A DNA stretch of 64,000 nucleotides from Erythrobacteraceae bacterium WH01K (GTDB lineage Bacteria; Pseudomonadota; Alphaproteobacteria; Sphingomonadales; Sphingomonadaceae): positions 2,108,001 through 2,172,000 of the forward strand of contig CP115966.1 in assembly GCA_027941995.1 (NCBI GenBank), in the 5' to 3' direction. The stretch's first letter is position 1. Every line of letters begins with the position of its first letter. The notes below the pieces were generated by a model. It did not search any database, was not told where the DNA came from, and worked only from the letters and a program-made list of their open reading frames with translations. Position numbers and translations under genes: made by a program. Shown piece by piece: positions 19,353 through 28,360 of this stretch.

Positions 19353-20747
19353 TCAGCGGTCGAAGCCGACCCTGAGGAAGCCGGGCGTCGGGCCGTTCCA
19401 TTCACCGGCAGGAATGATTTCCTTGTCTTCCTTGTAACGCGAACGGGGCTTGTCGGCTTTCTGCTCGGCCTTCGCCTCACTTTTGGCACGGCGCTGGTCT
19501 CTCGAGTCTTCGCCGTCATTCGAACCTTTCCGGGCACGCGAACGCTCGGGCTTTTCTTCAGCCCGTTCCTCTGTGTCAGAAGTATCCGACTTGCTATTGC
19601 CGCCGGAACTGTCCTTGAGTTCGACGCGAACGTCGTCCTTGCCGAAGACGGCGATCTTGTTCTTCGTCAGCTTCTCGACATTGTCGATCGCCTCGGCATC
19701 TGCCGGGGTGACGAAGGTAAAGGCGCGGCCCTTGGCCCCTGCCCGCCCGGTACGCCCGATACGGTGGACGTAATCGTCCGGATGCCAGGGCGTGTCGTAA
19801 TTGAAGACATGGCTGACACCCTTGATGTCGAGCCCGCGTGCGGCGACGTCGCTGGCGACCAGTATATTGATCTCACCGGACTTGAACCGCGCCAGTTCCT
19901 TGTTGCGGGTGGCCTGGTCGATATCGCCGTGAATCTCGCCGCTCGCGAAACCGATCTGCTGCAGGTGCTTGTTCAGTTCCCGCACCGTCGTCTTTCGGTT
20001 TGAGAAGATGATGGCGGTATCGACGTGGTCGTTTTGAAGCAGCCATTCCAGCGTGTCGCGTTTCTGGCGCGGGCCCACATCGACGCGGAATGCCGTGATG
20101 TCCTTGTTCGTGGTCGCTGCGCGGGCCGTCTCGATCCGCTTGGGATTGTCCATGAACTTGTTTGCCAGCTTCTCGATCGGAGGCGGCATCGTGGCGCTGA
20201 ACAGCATCGTCTGACGCTGCTCCGGCAGTTTGGAACAGATGAACTCGATATCGGGGATGAACCCCATGTCCAGCATCCGGTCGGCCTCGTCGATGACCAG
20301 CAGATCGCAGCCATTGAGCATGATCTTGCCGCGCTCGAACAGGTCCATCAGGCGGCCCGGCGTCGCAATCAGGACATCGACGCCCTCGTTCAGCGCCTTG
20401 ACCTGGTCACCCATCTGCACGCCGCCGATCAGCAGCGCCATCTTGAGGTCGTGGTTCTCGCCGTATTTCTCGAAGTTCTCGGCCACCTGTGCCGCCAGTT
20501 CGCGCGTCGGTTCCAGGATCAGGGACCGCGGCATCAGGGCTCGGCGGCGTCCGCTTGCAAGGATGTCGATCATCGGCAGCACGAAGCTGGCGGTCTTGCC
20601 GGTCCCGGTCTGCGCGATGCCGATGATGTCCTTCATCATCAGCACGGGCGGGATGGCCTGCTCCTGGATCGGGGTCGGCTCGGTATAGCCGGCCTTCTCG
20701 ACCGCTTTCAGCAATTCAGGGGATAGGCCGAGGTCGGCAAAGTTCAT
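19353..20747 (-). CDS. rhlE: DEAD-box RNA helicase, RhlE type
   Basis: This ATP-dependent RNA helicase (464 aa) is probably used in ribosome assembly or RNA turnover. It has the Q motif (YTEPTPIQEQAI), P-loop AQTGTGKT (45-52), PTRELA, VIDEADRML, SAT, and HRIGRTGRAG, then a charged R/K/E-rich tail of about 90 residues, typical of RhlE. The start MNFADLGLSPELL at 20747 matches RhlE N-termini; the frame to 20774 adds nine poor residues. It is monocistronic and convergent with pcrA. Confidence 0.92.
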   Translation of the reverse strand: MNFADLGLSPELLKAVEKAGYTEPTPIQEQAIPPVLMMKDIIGIAQTGTGKTASFVLPMIDILASGRRRALMPRSLILEPTRELAAQVAENFEKYGENHDLKMALLIGGVQMGDQVKALNEGVDVLIATPGRLMDLFERGKIMLNGCDLLVIDEADRMLDMGFIPDIEFICSKLPEQRQTMLFSATMPPPIEKLANKFMDNPKRIETARAATTNKDITAFRVDVGPRQKRDTLEWLLQNDHVDTAIIFSNRKTTVRELNKHLQQIGFASGEIHGDIDQATRNKELARFKSGEINILVASDVAARGLDIKGVSHVFNYDTPWHPDDYVHRIGRTGRAGAKGRAFTFVTPADAEAIDNVEKLTKNKIAVFGKDDVRVELKDSSGGNSKSDTSDTEERAEEKPERSRARKGSNDGEDSRDQRRAKSEAKAEQKADKPRSRYKEDKEIIPAGEWNGPTPGFLRVGFDR

Positions 20748-20879
20748 GCAAGGGTCCGGTATAGATGGGTGCATCGGGACAGGAATGCGCCCGAAAGTAA
20801 GAATAGCTGCGTCACATGCGCTGCCGCGCGCGGCCTTTGCGCCCGAACGGTCAAAAAGTCAAGAATTCGGGCCGCTGGC

Positions 20880-21437
20880 TCAGATACCGGCGGGAATCAA
20901 TTGCCGTATCCTGCTCATCTGGCAGGATACGCCACTGCGCGATTGCAGATTGTCACGCTTCACGCAGAGGTTTCCGTCCTTGCTCGGCTCGACATAGAAG
21001 CCGGAATAGAAGTCGCGCGGACGGCAGCTTTTCTCGAGCGATGCGGAAATGATACGGCGGTCGCGCGTGTAAAGCAGCAACCGGGCAGCATCGGCCTGGA
21101 CGGCGACGACATCGCGGATGGGCAGGCAATTGCCCATCTTGCGTTCGACATAGGCTTCGGGAGCGCGGCTCGGCAGGGTGGCGATCAGGCTTTGCCTGTC
21201 GGCGCGGCGCGGCGACACGCGAACGATCACCCGGCGCTGGATGCGGACCTGGTACCACGGCTGAAGCGCATTGAGCGGCGTGGTCGCAGTCCAGGGGCCA
21301 GCCTCTACGCCCTCGCTCCTCTCGGCAGGGCTTGCCGGCATCACCTCGGTCGTGTCGCTCGCAGGCACCGCGTCGTCGGCGACCGGCATGGGCAGCAACA
21401 AAGCAAGGGGAGCAAAGAGATCGATGAAACCGGGCAT
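20880..21437 (-). CDS. Conserved hypothetical secreted protein
   Basis: I do not recognise this 185-aa protein. From ATG 21437 it begins with a hydrophobic stretch (LFAPLALLLPMPVA) that looks like a signal peptide, followed by a low-complexity linker and a folded C-terminal half with three spaced cysteines (NCLP, SCRP, LCVK) and a fourth in SCQM. It is divergent from the FAD dehydrogenase across 166 bp. Earlier starts up to 21563 exist but lack the signal sequence at the N-terminus. Confidence 0.65.
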   Translation of the reverse strand: MPGFIDLFAPLALLLPMPVADDAVPASDTTEVMPASPAERSEGVEAGPWTATTPLNALQPWYQVRIQRRVIVRVSPRRADRQSLIATLPSRAPEAYVERKMGNCLPIRDVVAVQADAARLLLYTRDRRIISASLEKSCRPRDFYSGFYVEPSKDGNLCVKRDNLQSRSGVSCQMSRIRQLIPAGI

Positions 21438-21603
21438 GGCCGACGCGGGTGCTGGTCCGCTGTTCTCCGTTAATGATCCCGGCGGGATGCGCGGGCGTTG
21501 ACGTGTCCGGTCATTACGATGTGCGATTGAATGCTGGCTTAATTGATGAATTCCCTCGCGCAAGAGGGTCCTAAATTACGGCCAACTGTGGCACAGGTGC
21601 ATC

Positions 21604-23040
21604 ATGGCGAGATCAGATGAATTTCTCGAGCAGGCTTCTGCGCTGCTCGGCACGCGGGGCCTGACGGTCGACAAAGACTTGCTGGAGCCCTGGCTCACGG
21701 ATTGGCGTGGCCGCTACACCGGCCGCGCGATTGCCCTCGCCCAGCCCGAAAATGCCGGCGATCTGTCGAAGCTCGTGAAACTATGCGCACGGTTCGGCAT
21801 TCCGATCGTTCCCCAGGGCGGGAACAGCGGCATGTCGGGCGGCGCCACCCCCGATGCCAGTGGCGACGCGCTGCTCCTTTCCACGCGGCGAATGGACGCG
21901 ATCCAGCCGATCGAACCCGGCAGCAGCCAGGTCACCTGCGGGGCAGGCGTGATACTCCAGTTTCTTCACGAAACGGCACAAGAGAAGGGCTTGCGCTTCC
22001 CCCTCACTCTCGGCGGGAAAGGCTCGGCGACGATCGGCGGGCTCGTCAGCACCAATGCCGGGGGGACGCAGGTCCTGCGGCACGGCACCATGCGAGCGCA
22101 GGTCCTGGGGCTGCAGGCGGTCATGGCCAACGGCGACATCTTCGATTCGCTCACCCCGCTGAAAAAAGACAATCGCGGCTTCGACCTGAAGCAATTGCTG
22201 ATCGGCAGCGAAGGCACTTTGGGTATCGTGACGGCTGCGACCCTGCGATTGCTGCCTGCGCTGGCGACGCGGCGGGTCATGTTCGTCGGGCTGGACAAGA
22301 TCACCGGCGCGCGGTCGCTGCTGCTTCATGCGCAGCGGGAAGTTCCCGACCTGCTCGAAGGGTTCGAGGTCATGCCGCGGCATACGCTTGAATCGGTGCT
22401 GGCGCATCATCCCGGGACGCGCGATCCGCTCAGCGCAGCGTATAATTGGTACGCCCTTATCGAGCTGGCGGCGGACGAGACGGGCCGCGACCGGATCGAT
22501 GCGCGTACGGAAGCTTTCCTTTCCGATGCGCTGAAGACGGAACTTCTTTCGGACGCCACGATCGCCGCCAACGAAACGCAGGCCGAAGCCTTCTGGCACT
22601 TGCGTGACGGCATTTCGGCCGCAGAGCGCGCGCTGGGGCCGGCCATGCAGCACGACATTTCCGTGCCCGTGGAGAAAATGGCCGAGTTCGTCGAATACGC
22701 CCAGCCGGAAATGGAAAAGTGCTTTCCGGGAACCACGGCCGTCGCCTTCGGACACCTTGGCGATGGAAACGTGCATTTCCATGTTCTCGCGCCAAGCGGG
22801 GCCGTGCGCGGCGAATGGGAGGAAGGGCAAGGCGCAGCTATCAGCCGCAAGGTTCACGACCTTGTGACCGAATGGGGCGGTTCGATCAGTGCGGAACATG
22901 GCATCGGGCAAATGAAGCGCAGCGAGCTGGGCCGACTGGGCGATCCGGCGTCGCTTTTCATACTCCGCAGCGTGAAAAAAGCGCTCGATCCGCACGGACT
23001 TCTCAACCCGGGCAAGCTTGTCCCTGCCGAACCCGCCTGA
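21604..23040 (+). CDS. FAD-linked dehydrogenase, D-2-hydroxyglutarate/D-lactate type
   Basis: The 478-aa flavoprotein has a VAO-type FAD domain (VPQGGNSGMSGGA, LGGKGSATIGGLVSTNAGG, IGSEGTLGIVT) and a C-terminal substrate domain ending in HGIGQMKR...LDPHGLLNPGK, with metal-ligand-like HLGDGNVHFH. This is the D2HGDH/GlcD branch that oxidises D-2-hydroxyacids. The exact substrate (D-2-hydroxyglutarate or D-lactate) is not decided by the sequence. Start ATG 21604. Confidence 0.88.
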   Translation: MARSDEFLEQASALLGTRGLTVDKDLLEPWLTDWRGRYTGRAIALAQPENAGDLSKLVKLCARFGIPIVPQGGNSGMSGGATPDASGDALLLSTRRMDAIQPIEPGSSQVTCGAGVILQFLHETAQEKGLRFPLTLGGKGSATIGGLVSTNAGGTQVLRHGTMRAQVLGLQAVMANGDIFDSLTPLKKDNRGFDLKQLLIGSEGTLGIVTAATLRLLPALATRRVMFVGLDKITGARSLLLHAQREVPDLLEGFEVMPRHTLESVLAHHPGTRDPLSAAYNWYALIELAADETGRDRIDARTEAFLSDALKTELLSDATIAANETQAEAFWHLRDGISAAERALGPAMQHDISVPVEKMAEFVEYAQPEMEKCFPGTTAVAFGHLGDGNVHFHVLAPSGAVRGEWEEGQGAAISRKVHDLVTEWGGSISAEHGIGQMKRSELGRLGDPASLFILRSVKKALDPHGLLNPGKLVPAEPA

Positions 23041-23167
23041 TCCGCGGCCCGGCAGCTTGCACAGCATGGCCCTTATGCGTATGGCTTCGAGCCATCTTGC
23101 ACAGGCGTCCCAGGCGCCGGTGCGACGACCATAATCCAATCATTCTGATACGATCCGGAGACCGATC

Positions 23168-23953
23168 ATGGCCAGCGCGCCGCAGCCGAGCCTGCCCCTT
23201 TTCTACAAAGACCTGATGCCCCTCAATTCGCGCGACCACATCAAGTGGAGCAATCGCAAGAGCGACACCGCGAAATGGCTCGTCGGCCAGCACGCCATTC
23301 CCCTGACCGCAGACGAGTTCGCGCAGGCACAGCGCGATTTCCCGATCGTGTTCTCGCAGGGCAACGACCCTCTTCCGATCGCCCTGATGGGCCTGAACGA
23401 AGGCGTAAACACCTTTGTCGACGACAATGGCAAGGTGAACGACCCGATCTACATCCCGGCCTATATCCGCCGCTACCCCTTCATGCTGGCGAAGCTGGAA
23501 GAAAAGGCGGAAAACCTGTCGCTCTGTTTCGATCCGACCTCCGACACGGTGGGCGAATTCGACGACGGGGAGAAGTTCTTCACCGAAGACGGCAAAGCAA
23601 CGCCCGAAACGCAGAACATCCTCGATTTCTGCGAGAAATTCGAACAGGCCGGTATCAAGACCAAGGCGTTCGTCGATGCACTGAAGGAAAAGGACCTCCT
23701 GATGGACAGCGAGATCTCGATCTCGCAGGACCAGAACACGGACCAGCCCTATGTCTATCGGGGCTTCCAGATGGTCGACCAGGAAAAGCTGCGCGCGCTC
23801 GACGCCGAAACTCTGAAGGCCTGGAACGAGAACGGCATGCTGGCGGTGATCCACGCGCATATCCTGTCGCTCGACCTGATGCGCCAGATTTTTGCGCGCC
23901 AGGTGCAGCAGGGCAAGGGCCCCAAGCTCCCCTCGGAAGCTGCCAAGGGCTGA
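23168..23953 (+). CDS. SapC family protein
   Basis: The 261-aa protein fits the SapC family: the opening LPLFYKDLMPLNSRDH, then FPIVFS...PIALMGL, and YIPAYIRRYPFML are typical. The name comes from a Campylobacter S-layer-associated protein; in marine alphaproteobacteria the role is unknown. No signal peptide is present. A GGAGA site lies before ATG 23168. It is followed by an 11-bp inverted repeat and a clear terminator. Confidence 0.85.
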   Translation: MASAPQPSLPLFYKDLMPLNSRDHIKWSNRKSDTAKWLVGQHAIPLTADEFAQAQRDFPIVFSQGNDPLPIALMGLNEGVNTFVDDNGKVNDPIYIPAYIRRYPFMLAKLEEKAENLSLCFDPTSDTVGEFDDGEKFFTEDGKATPETQNILDFCEKFEQAGIKTKAFVDALKEKDLLMDSEISISQDQNTDQPYVYRGFQMVDQEKLRALDAETLKAWNENGMLAVIHAHILSLDLMRQIFARQVQQGKGPKLPSEAAKG

Positions 23954-23991
23954 TTTTCCTGCGCCGCCATCCGGTTGCGACAAAACGATTT

Positions 23992-24028
23992 TTGCGGCGG
24001 CGGTTTCGGTTGAAATTCGCCGCCGCAA
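23992..24028. repeat. 11-bp inverted repeat after sapC
   Basis: TTGCGGCGGCG at 23992-24002 pairs perfectly with CGCCGCCGCAA at 24018-24028 around a 15-base loop. There is no T-run on either side, so it is not a standard intrinsic terminator; it may stabilise the sapC mRNA 3' end. Confidence 0.6.
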
Positions 24029-24116
24029 TACCATCTGAAAGAGGTCCGGATGCGGCCACCTCCCCCTCAGGCCGGTCCGGATGAATGCAGCATTTTGCAT
24101 TCCCTCCCTGAACCTG

Positions 24117-24155
24117 GACCACCTCGATTCCCGTTGGAAGCGAGGTGGTCTTTTT
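24117..24155 (+). terminator. Intrinsic terminator downstream of sapC
   Basis: A perfect 10-bp stem (GACCACCTCG / CGAGGTGGTC), a 14-base loop and five T residues. It closes the sapC transcript before the convergent amidohydrolase gene. Confidence 0.85.
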
Positions 24156-24195
24156 ACATGGGAAATGGCCTATGTCCCCTCTGCGGCAGAGAGGG

Positions 24196-25122
24196 CTATT
24201 CCGCAGCCTGCGGCCAGTAGCGGTCCGGTTTCAAATCGTCCGAAAGGGTTCTGACCAAGCCGGCTAAAACACCGGCAATCTCTGGCACCCTTCCATTGGG
24301 TGCCGAATGGTCCTGCTCAAGATAAAGCGAGCGGCAGACTTCGATCTGCATGGCGTGGACGCCGACCTTTGGCGAACCGTGGCGATCCAGCACATACCCG
24401 CCAGCATAGGGGCGGTTGTGCCCTGCACGCCACTGGGCCTGCCCGAAATAGCGCATGGCCGCTGCGGACAGCATTCCGTCGCAGGACGCCCCGAAGCGGT
24501 CCCCGACCACGAATTGAGCCGGCCTGTCGCCGGGATGCCGTGCTCGCAGGGGCGGCATGGAATGCAGGTCAATCAGCAGCGCGGTGCCCCATTTGCTGCG
24601 GATCCGGTCGAGAGCGGTCTTCAAGGCTGCATGGTAGGGTTCGTGTATTTCGCTGATCCGCCGCCGGACCTCCGCCATGGGAAGGCGCGACTTCCAAATC
24701 TCGCCAAGACCGTTGAGACGGCGGGGGACGAGACCGAGCCCGCCCCGCGCGCGCCGGTTGGCGGCGGAGTTCGCAGCCCCTGCCGGCCGCCCCTCTGCCA
24801 CCATGCTCCAGTCCATGTCGTCGACTGCGCGGTTGAGGTCGACCATTGCGCGCGGCGCATGCGCAACCAGCAGCGATGCCCCCGTTTGCGCGGCCACTTC
24901 GCGCCCAAGCACATCGACCAGCCTGTCCTCCAGCCGGATCGCGGAAAAATCGGGATCGCGCATCGCGGACAGCAGGTCCGGCGAATAACGACGCCCGGCA
25001 TGGGGCACGGCGATCAGCACGGGAGAAGCGATCTCCTGCCTCATCGTCAGCGTAAACGGCGCCGCTCCTCCGGCAGCGGAGTGCGGCGGCAAACCTTCGG
25101 GAAAGCTGCCTTCGGTCGTCAT
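24196..25122 (-). CDS. N-formylglutamate amidohydrolase family protein
   Basis: The 308-aa protein matches the N-formylglutamate amidohydrolase fold (HutG2-type): SPVLIAVPHAGRRYSPDLL with the metal-binding His, the acidic EDRLVD, a VDLNR block and the DLHSMP motif. It releases glutamate from N-formylglutamate in histidine degradation or acts on related amides. No hut genes are nearby, so the pathway is open. It is divergent from cpdR across 96 bp. Confidence 0.85.
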   Translation of the reverse strand: MTTEGSFPEGLPPHSAAGGAAPFTLTMRQEIASPVLIAVPHAGRRYSPDLLSAMRDPDFSAIRLEDRLVDVLGREVAAQTGASLLVAHAPRAMVDLNRAVDDMDWSMVAEGRPAGAANSAANRRARGGLGLVPRRLNGLGEIWKSRLPMAEVRRRISEIHEPYHAALKTALDRIRSKWGTALLIDLHSMPPLRARHPGDRPAQFVVGDRFGASCDGMLSAAAMRYFGQAQWRAGHNRPYAGGYVLDRHGSPKVGVHAMQIEVCRSLYLEQDHSAPNGRVPEIAGVLAGLVRTLSDDLKPDRYWPQAAE

Positions 25123-25218
25123 CGGACGGAATGTTGCATATTAATCAGGTGTCTCAAAGCAGGTCGGCCCGATTTCGGCGAAAGATTTTTTAACGCACGG
25201 TCTCTATAGGCTCGCTGC

Positions 25219-25611
25219 ATGACCGACCGTATCCGATCCCGCCGCATCCTCCTCGCCGAGGATGAAGAGGCCATGCGCACCTACCTCGTCCGCGCCTTGG
25301 AAAATGCCGGTTACGAAGTCGACTCGGTCGATCGGGGCACGCTCGCGCTGCCGCTGCTGGAGGAATCGCATTACGACCTCCTTTTGTCGGACATCGTGAT
25401 GCCGGAAATGGATGGCATCGAACTGGCGCAAAAATGCAACGCTGTCAGTCCGCAGACGAAGGTGATGTTCATCACCGGCTTCGCCGCCGTTTCGCTCAAA
25501 GCCAGCGCCGACCAGCCGCGTGCCAAGGTGCTGTCGAAGCCGTTTCACCTGCGCGATCTGGTGATGGAAGTAGAGCGGGTTTTCGACGATCGGCGGGAAG
25601 CGACGCTTTAG
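25219..25611 (+). CDS. cpdR: CpdR-like single-domain response regulator
   Basis: This 130-aa receiver-only protein has the acidic pocket EDE (14-16), the phospho-acceptor D58 in LLLSDIVMPEMDG, a conserved FITGF block and the KPF lysine. In Caulobacter, CpdR receives phosphate from CckA through ChpT and, when unphosphorylated, directs ClpXP to degrade CtrA and other targets. The C-terminal end here (EREATL-like) lacks an obvious Ala-Ala tag. The identity rests on size and wording; a generic CheY-like regulator is the alternative. cckA lies 13 kb away. Confidence 0.82.
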   Translation: MTDRIRSRRILLAEDEEAMRTYLVRALENAGYEVDSVDRGTLALPLLEESHYDLLLSDIVMPEMDGIELAQKCNAVSPQTKVMFITGFAAVSLKASADQPRAKVLSKPFHLRDLVMEVERVFDDRREATL

Positions 25612-25701
25612 TCAATTTCAGCCCTTGCGCGGAATGGGCGACGTCGCTAGATGCCCCTTCCGCATACCGGCCATGTGCCGGAAGACGGCAAACGATGGTG
25701 C

Positions 25702-25776
25702 GGGCGTATAGCTCAGTGGTAGAGCACTGTATTGACATTGCAGGGGTCGGAAGTTCAACTCTTCCTACGCCCACCA
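25702..25776 (+). tRNA. tRNA-Val (GAC)
   Basis: A full cloverleaf is visible: acceptor GGGCGTA/TACGCCC, D-arm GCTC/GAGC, anticodon stem CTGTA/TGCAG with loop TTGACAT (anticodon GAC, valine), T-arm GGAAG/CTTCC with loop TTCAACT, and a genomically encoded CCA after the discriminator A. Confidence 0.95.
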
Positions 25777-25785
25777 TCGCTTCCG

Positions 25786-25812
25786 AAAGCCCGCCGGGAT
25801 GGCGGGCTTTTT
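25786..25812 (+). terminator. Intrinsic terminator after tRNA-Val
   Basis: Stem AAAGCCCGCC (25786-25795) and GGCGGGCTTT (25801-25810) around GGGAT, running into T residues, ten bases after the tRNA end. Confidence 0.85.
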
Positions 25813-26186
25813 CGTATCTGCGCCTTATCAGACACGCGTTCCTAAACACCGCATTCTGGGCATGACGACTGCTGGTTCGAGGCAACCCGTTGCCGGCAAT
25901 TCGCTGCCCAGATACTCTTGAAAATAACATGATTACAGTGCCCGTTGGCCAGAAAAATGGCTCGGCCCGGTTCGGTCCGCTTTCCCACGGGCACTCTCCT
26001 GTAATCCGCCTCCGATCATAGAGCCCACGACGTTTGATAATTTTAGGGTGAGATTCGGAATGGAAAGCGCATCCGATAGCTCCCTTCCAAACTCGAGCGG
26101 TCATAAGATCCGCTAGCTTTTCCACTTGGCCTTGCGAATGGCGCCCGAGACGGGCAAAGGCAGGTCGCTTTAGTGGGGTTAAGTAC
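25813..26186. other. Gene-free stretch of lower GC between tRNA-Val and acyltransferase
   Basis: I see no coding frame, RNA fold or repeat of the tRNA 3' end here. Base composition is clearly less GC-rich than the flanking housekeeping genes. It presumably holds the acyltransferase promoter. Confidence 0.5.
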
Positions 26187-27308
26187 GTGGGTTCCGTTCA
26201 AAAACGTTTGGAAGAGGTCGATTTTCGCCCTTCCGGCTTCGATTTCATGAGGATCATTCTGTCGATCGCCGTTGTGCTCTGGCACAGCTACCCGATCGTC
26301 TACGGGTCTGAAGCACGCAATGCTGTGCCTTTATTCCTACAGCCCTTTGTCGCAGTCATCCTTCCAATGTTCTTCGCTTTGAGCGGATTCCTAGTTGCTG
26401 GCAGCCTGTTGCGATGCAAAACGCTGATTTCGTTTCTCGGTCTCCGAATGATCCGAATTTTTCCGGCATTGATTGTCGAAGTGTGCATCTCGGCGATTCT
26501 GATCGGCCCCCTGCTTACCACTGTGCCTCTTCGAGAATACTTCACAGACGACCTGTTCTTCCGTTATTTCTTCAACTCGATCGGCCACATACAGTACCAA
26601 CTGCCTGGCATGTTTCCGGGCAACCCCATCCCGCGGACGGTCAACGGACAGCTTTGGACCGTGCCTTTCGAATTGGTTTGCTATGTCAGTCTGGCGGTAT
26701 TTGTGTTCTTCCTCGGAAAGAACAAGCCATGGCTATTTCTCGCGTTCGTCGCAGGCTTGATATTGTGGGACAGTTATGACGCGCTCGCTCAGTTCGTCTC
26801 CCCGAGCGAAAGCCAGGAGGTGATGATTGACCGGTTCAGGATCAGCGTTTCCGGCATCCTGCTGGTTGCCGCATTCGGAGCCGGGGTTGCCATGTATATG
26901 TTGAGGGAACGACTTCCCTACAGCCAGCTTCTAGGCGCGATCTCTTTTACCATTAGTATCGCGGCACTGTATTTCGGCTTGGACTGGTTCGCTGTTATAG
27001 CAGCGTCGTACACCACTGTCTGGCTCGGGTTGACCAATCTTCCTAAACCATTCTTTCTCAAATACGCGGACTATTCCTACGGCATTTTCCTTTACGGTTT
27101 CGTAGTGCAGCAAGCGGTCGTCCAGCTATTGCCAGATTTTTCCGAATGGTACTGGAATTTCGGGATCACGATGGTCTTTCTTGTTCCGCTCGCAGCTTTC
27201 TCATGGCATTTTGTCGAGAAACCCTGTCAGAAGATGAAAAAGTTCGCTTTCAAAGCAGAGGAGCTTAGTGAGCCCTACATTAGACGATTTTCGTCTCGTC
27301 GGACCTGA
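26187..27308 (+). CDS. Acyltransferase family 3 (OafA/YrhL-type) membrane protein
   Basis: The 373-aa polytopic protein starts with the family motif (FRPSGFDFMRIILSIAVVLWHSY), then FALSGFLVAGSL, RMIRIFPALI and NGQLWTVPFEL, all hallmarks of acyltransferase 3 proteins that O-acetylate surface polysaccharides or lipids, with about ten membrane helices. The start is GTG 26187. Codon use is visibly more AT-rich than the neighbours and the gene sits just after a tRNA, both signs of acquisition, though no integrase or att repeat is visible. The acceptor substrate is unknown. Confidence 0.85.
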   Translation: MGSVQKRLEEVDFRPSGFDFMRIILSIAVVLWHSYPIVYGSEARNAVPLFLQPFVAVILPMFFALSGFLVAGSLLRCKTLISFLGLRMIRIFPALIVEVCISAILIGPLLTTVPLREYFTDDLFFRYFFNSIGHIQYQLPGMFPGNPIPRTVNGQLWTVPFELVCYVSLAVFVFFLGKNKPWLFLAFVAGLILWDSYDALAQFVSPSESQEVMIDRFRISVSGILLVAAFGAGVAMYMLRERLPYSQLLGAISFTISIAALYFGLDWFAVIAASYTTVWLGLTNLPKPFFLKYADYSYGIFLYGFVVQQAVVQLLPDFSEWYWNFGITMVFLVPLAAFSWHFVEKPCQKMKKFAFKAEELSEPYIRRFSSRRT

Positions 27309-27579
27309 TTCCGTTTTTTGGCATTCCACCTCGATCTGTTCAAACCCGCGCGCGTAACCCCATCAGCAGATGGTGAATCGTCGAGAACCTTTGTCAATAC
27401 GCCGACAAAAAGTCTCTTGTAGCGGTCTCTTTCGAATTTCGCCGACCAGCTTTCTTGACTTCCATCCTTTTTGCCATGCCAACAAATAGGTCCCTAGATA
27501 TAGCGAATATCCGATTGTCAGGGACCCAGCTCGCTAGCTGTGTGGCGGCACAAACGGGCGCGTCGACCGTTCGGCGTGC

Positions 27580-28269
27580 ATGAAGATATTGCTCCTTGGC
27601 CCGGCAGGCGGAACCGGCAAGCACATTCTCGAGCAAGCCCTGCAGGGCGGTCACTCCGTTCGCGGAGTCGAGCGGGAATTCGACGATGGGTTCTGCGACG
27701 ACCCGGCATTCGAAGCGCGTGAGGCAAATGTCCTCGAGGACGACCTGGCGCCTTTGATGGATGGCTGCGACGTGGTGATCTCCGCGCTAGGCCTTGGCCG
27801 GGATCCGCAGACTTTGGCCGATCCGCCACCTCTCTATACGGAGGGCGCCGTGCGGATTATCGAAGGGATGCGAAAGGCAGGGCTCAAACGCCTGGTGGTT
27901 ATCTCCGCCGCTTTCGCTGCGCCTGGCAAAGGAGCCCCCCTATGGTTTCGCGCTGCCACGCTTCCCCTGACCGGCATCTTTCGCCAGATAGGCGCGATGG
28001 AGCGGGTATTGCGTGCCACTTCCGACATCGAATGGACCGCTGTTCGTCCGGGCTGGCTGCTGAACCGCAAGGAATCGGGCCAATACGAAATCGGTGAGAA
28101 TTCGCTGCCGCCCGGCACGCTTCGCACACGGCGCCCCGACCTTGCCCGGTTCATGCTGGAATGCGGAGCCGATGACCGGTTCGTCAGGCGAACGCCGTTC
28201 ATCGCTGGACGCGAATCCCTGCATCTCGAAACGCCGCCGGCCCTGATCGAGGAATTTCTCCCCTTCTAG
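27580..28269 (+). CDS. NAD(P)-binding Rossmann protein (atypical SDR)
   Basis: The 229-aa protein has the dinucleotide loop GPAGGTGKHI near its N-terminus and a VVISALG block, the layout of NmrA/YwnB-like atypical SDRs (NAD(P)H-binding, PF13460). These have no Tyr-x3-Lys catalytic pair, and none is seen. The function may be redox sensing or reduction of quinone or flavin; it cannot be told. It precedes icd by 91 bp. Confidence 0.75.
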   Translation: MKILLLGPAGGTGKHILEQALQGGHSVRGVEREFDDGFCDDPAFEAREANVLEDDLAPLMDGCDVVISALGLGRDPQTLADPPPLYTEGAVRIIEGMRKAGLKRLVVISAAFAAPGKGAPLWFRAATLPLTGIFRQIGAMERVLRATSDIEWTAVRPGWLLNRKESGQYEIGENSLPPGTLRTRRPDLARFMLECGADDRFVRRTPFIAGRESLHLETPPALIEEFLPF

Positions 28270-28360
28270 GCGACGATGCGCGCCCTTCCCTTGCGTCAAT
28301 TGCCCCTTTTGCTAAGGCGCAGCGCAACGAAACATTCCGCGAAAAAAGGCATCATCCGAC

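Noticed and set aside
25702-27579. An integrative element using tRNA-Val as attachment site
   Set aside because: No integrase and no repeat of the tRNA 3' end up to 27579.
27394-27654. Minus-strand 86-aa frame before the NAD(P)-binding gene
   Set aside because: It overlaps that gene, has no ribosome site and no family resemblance.
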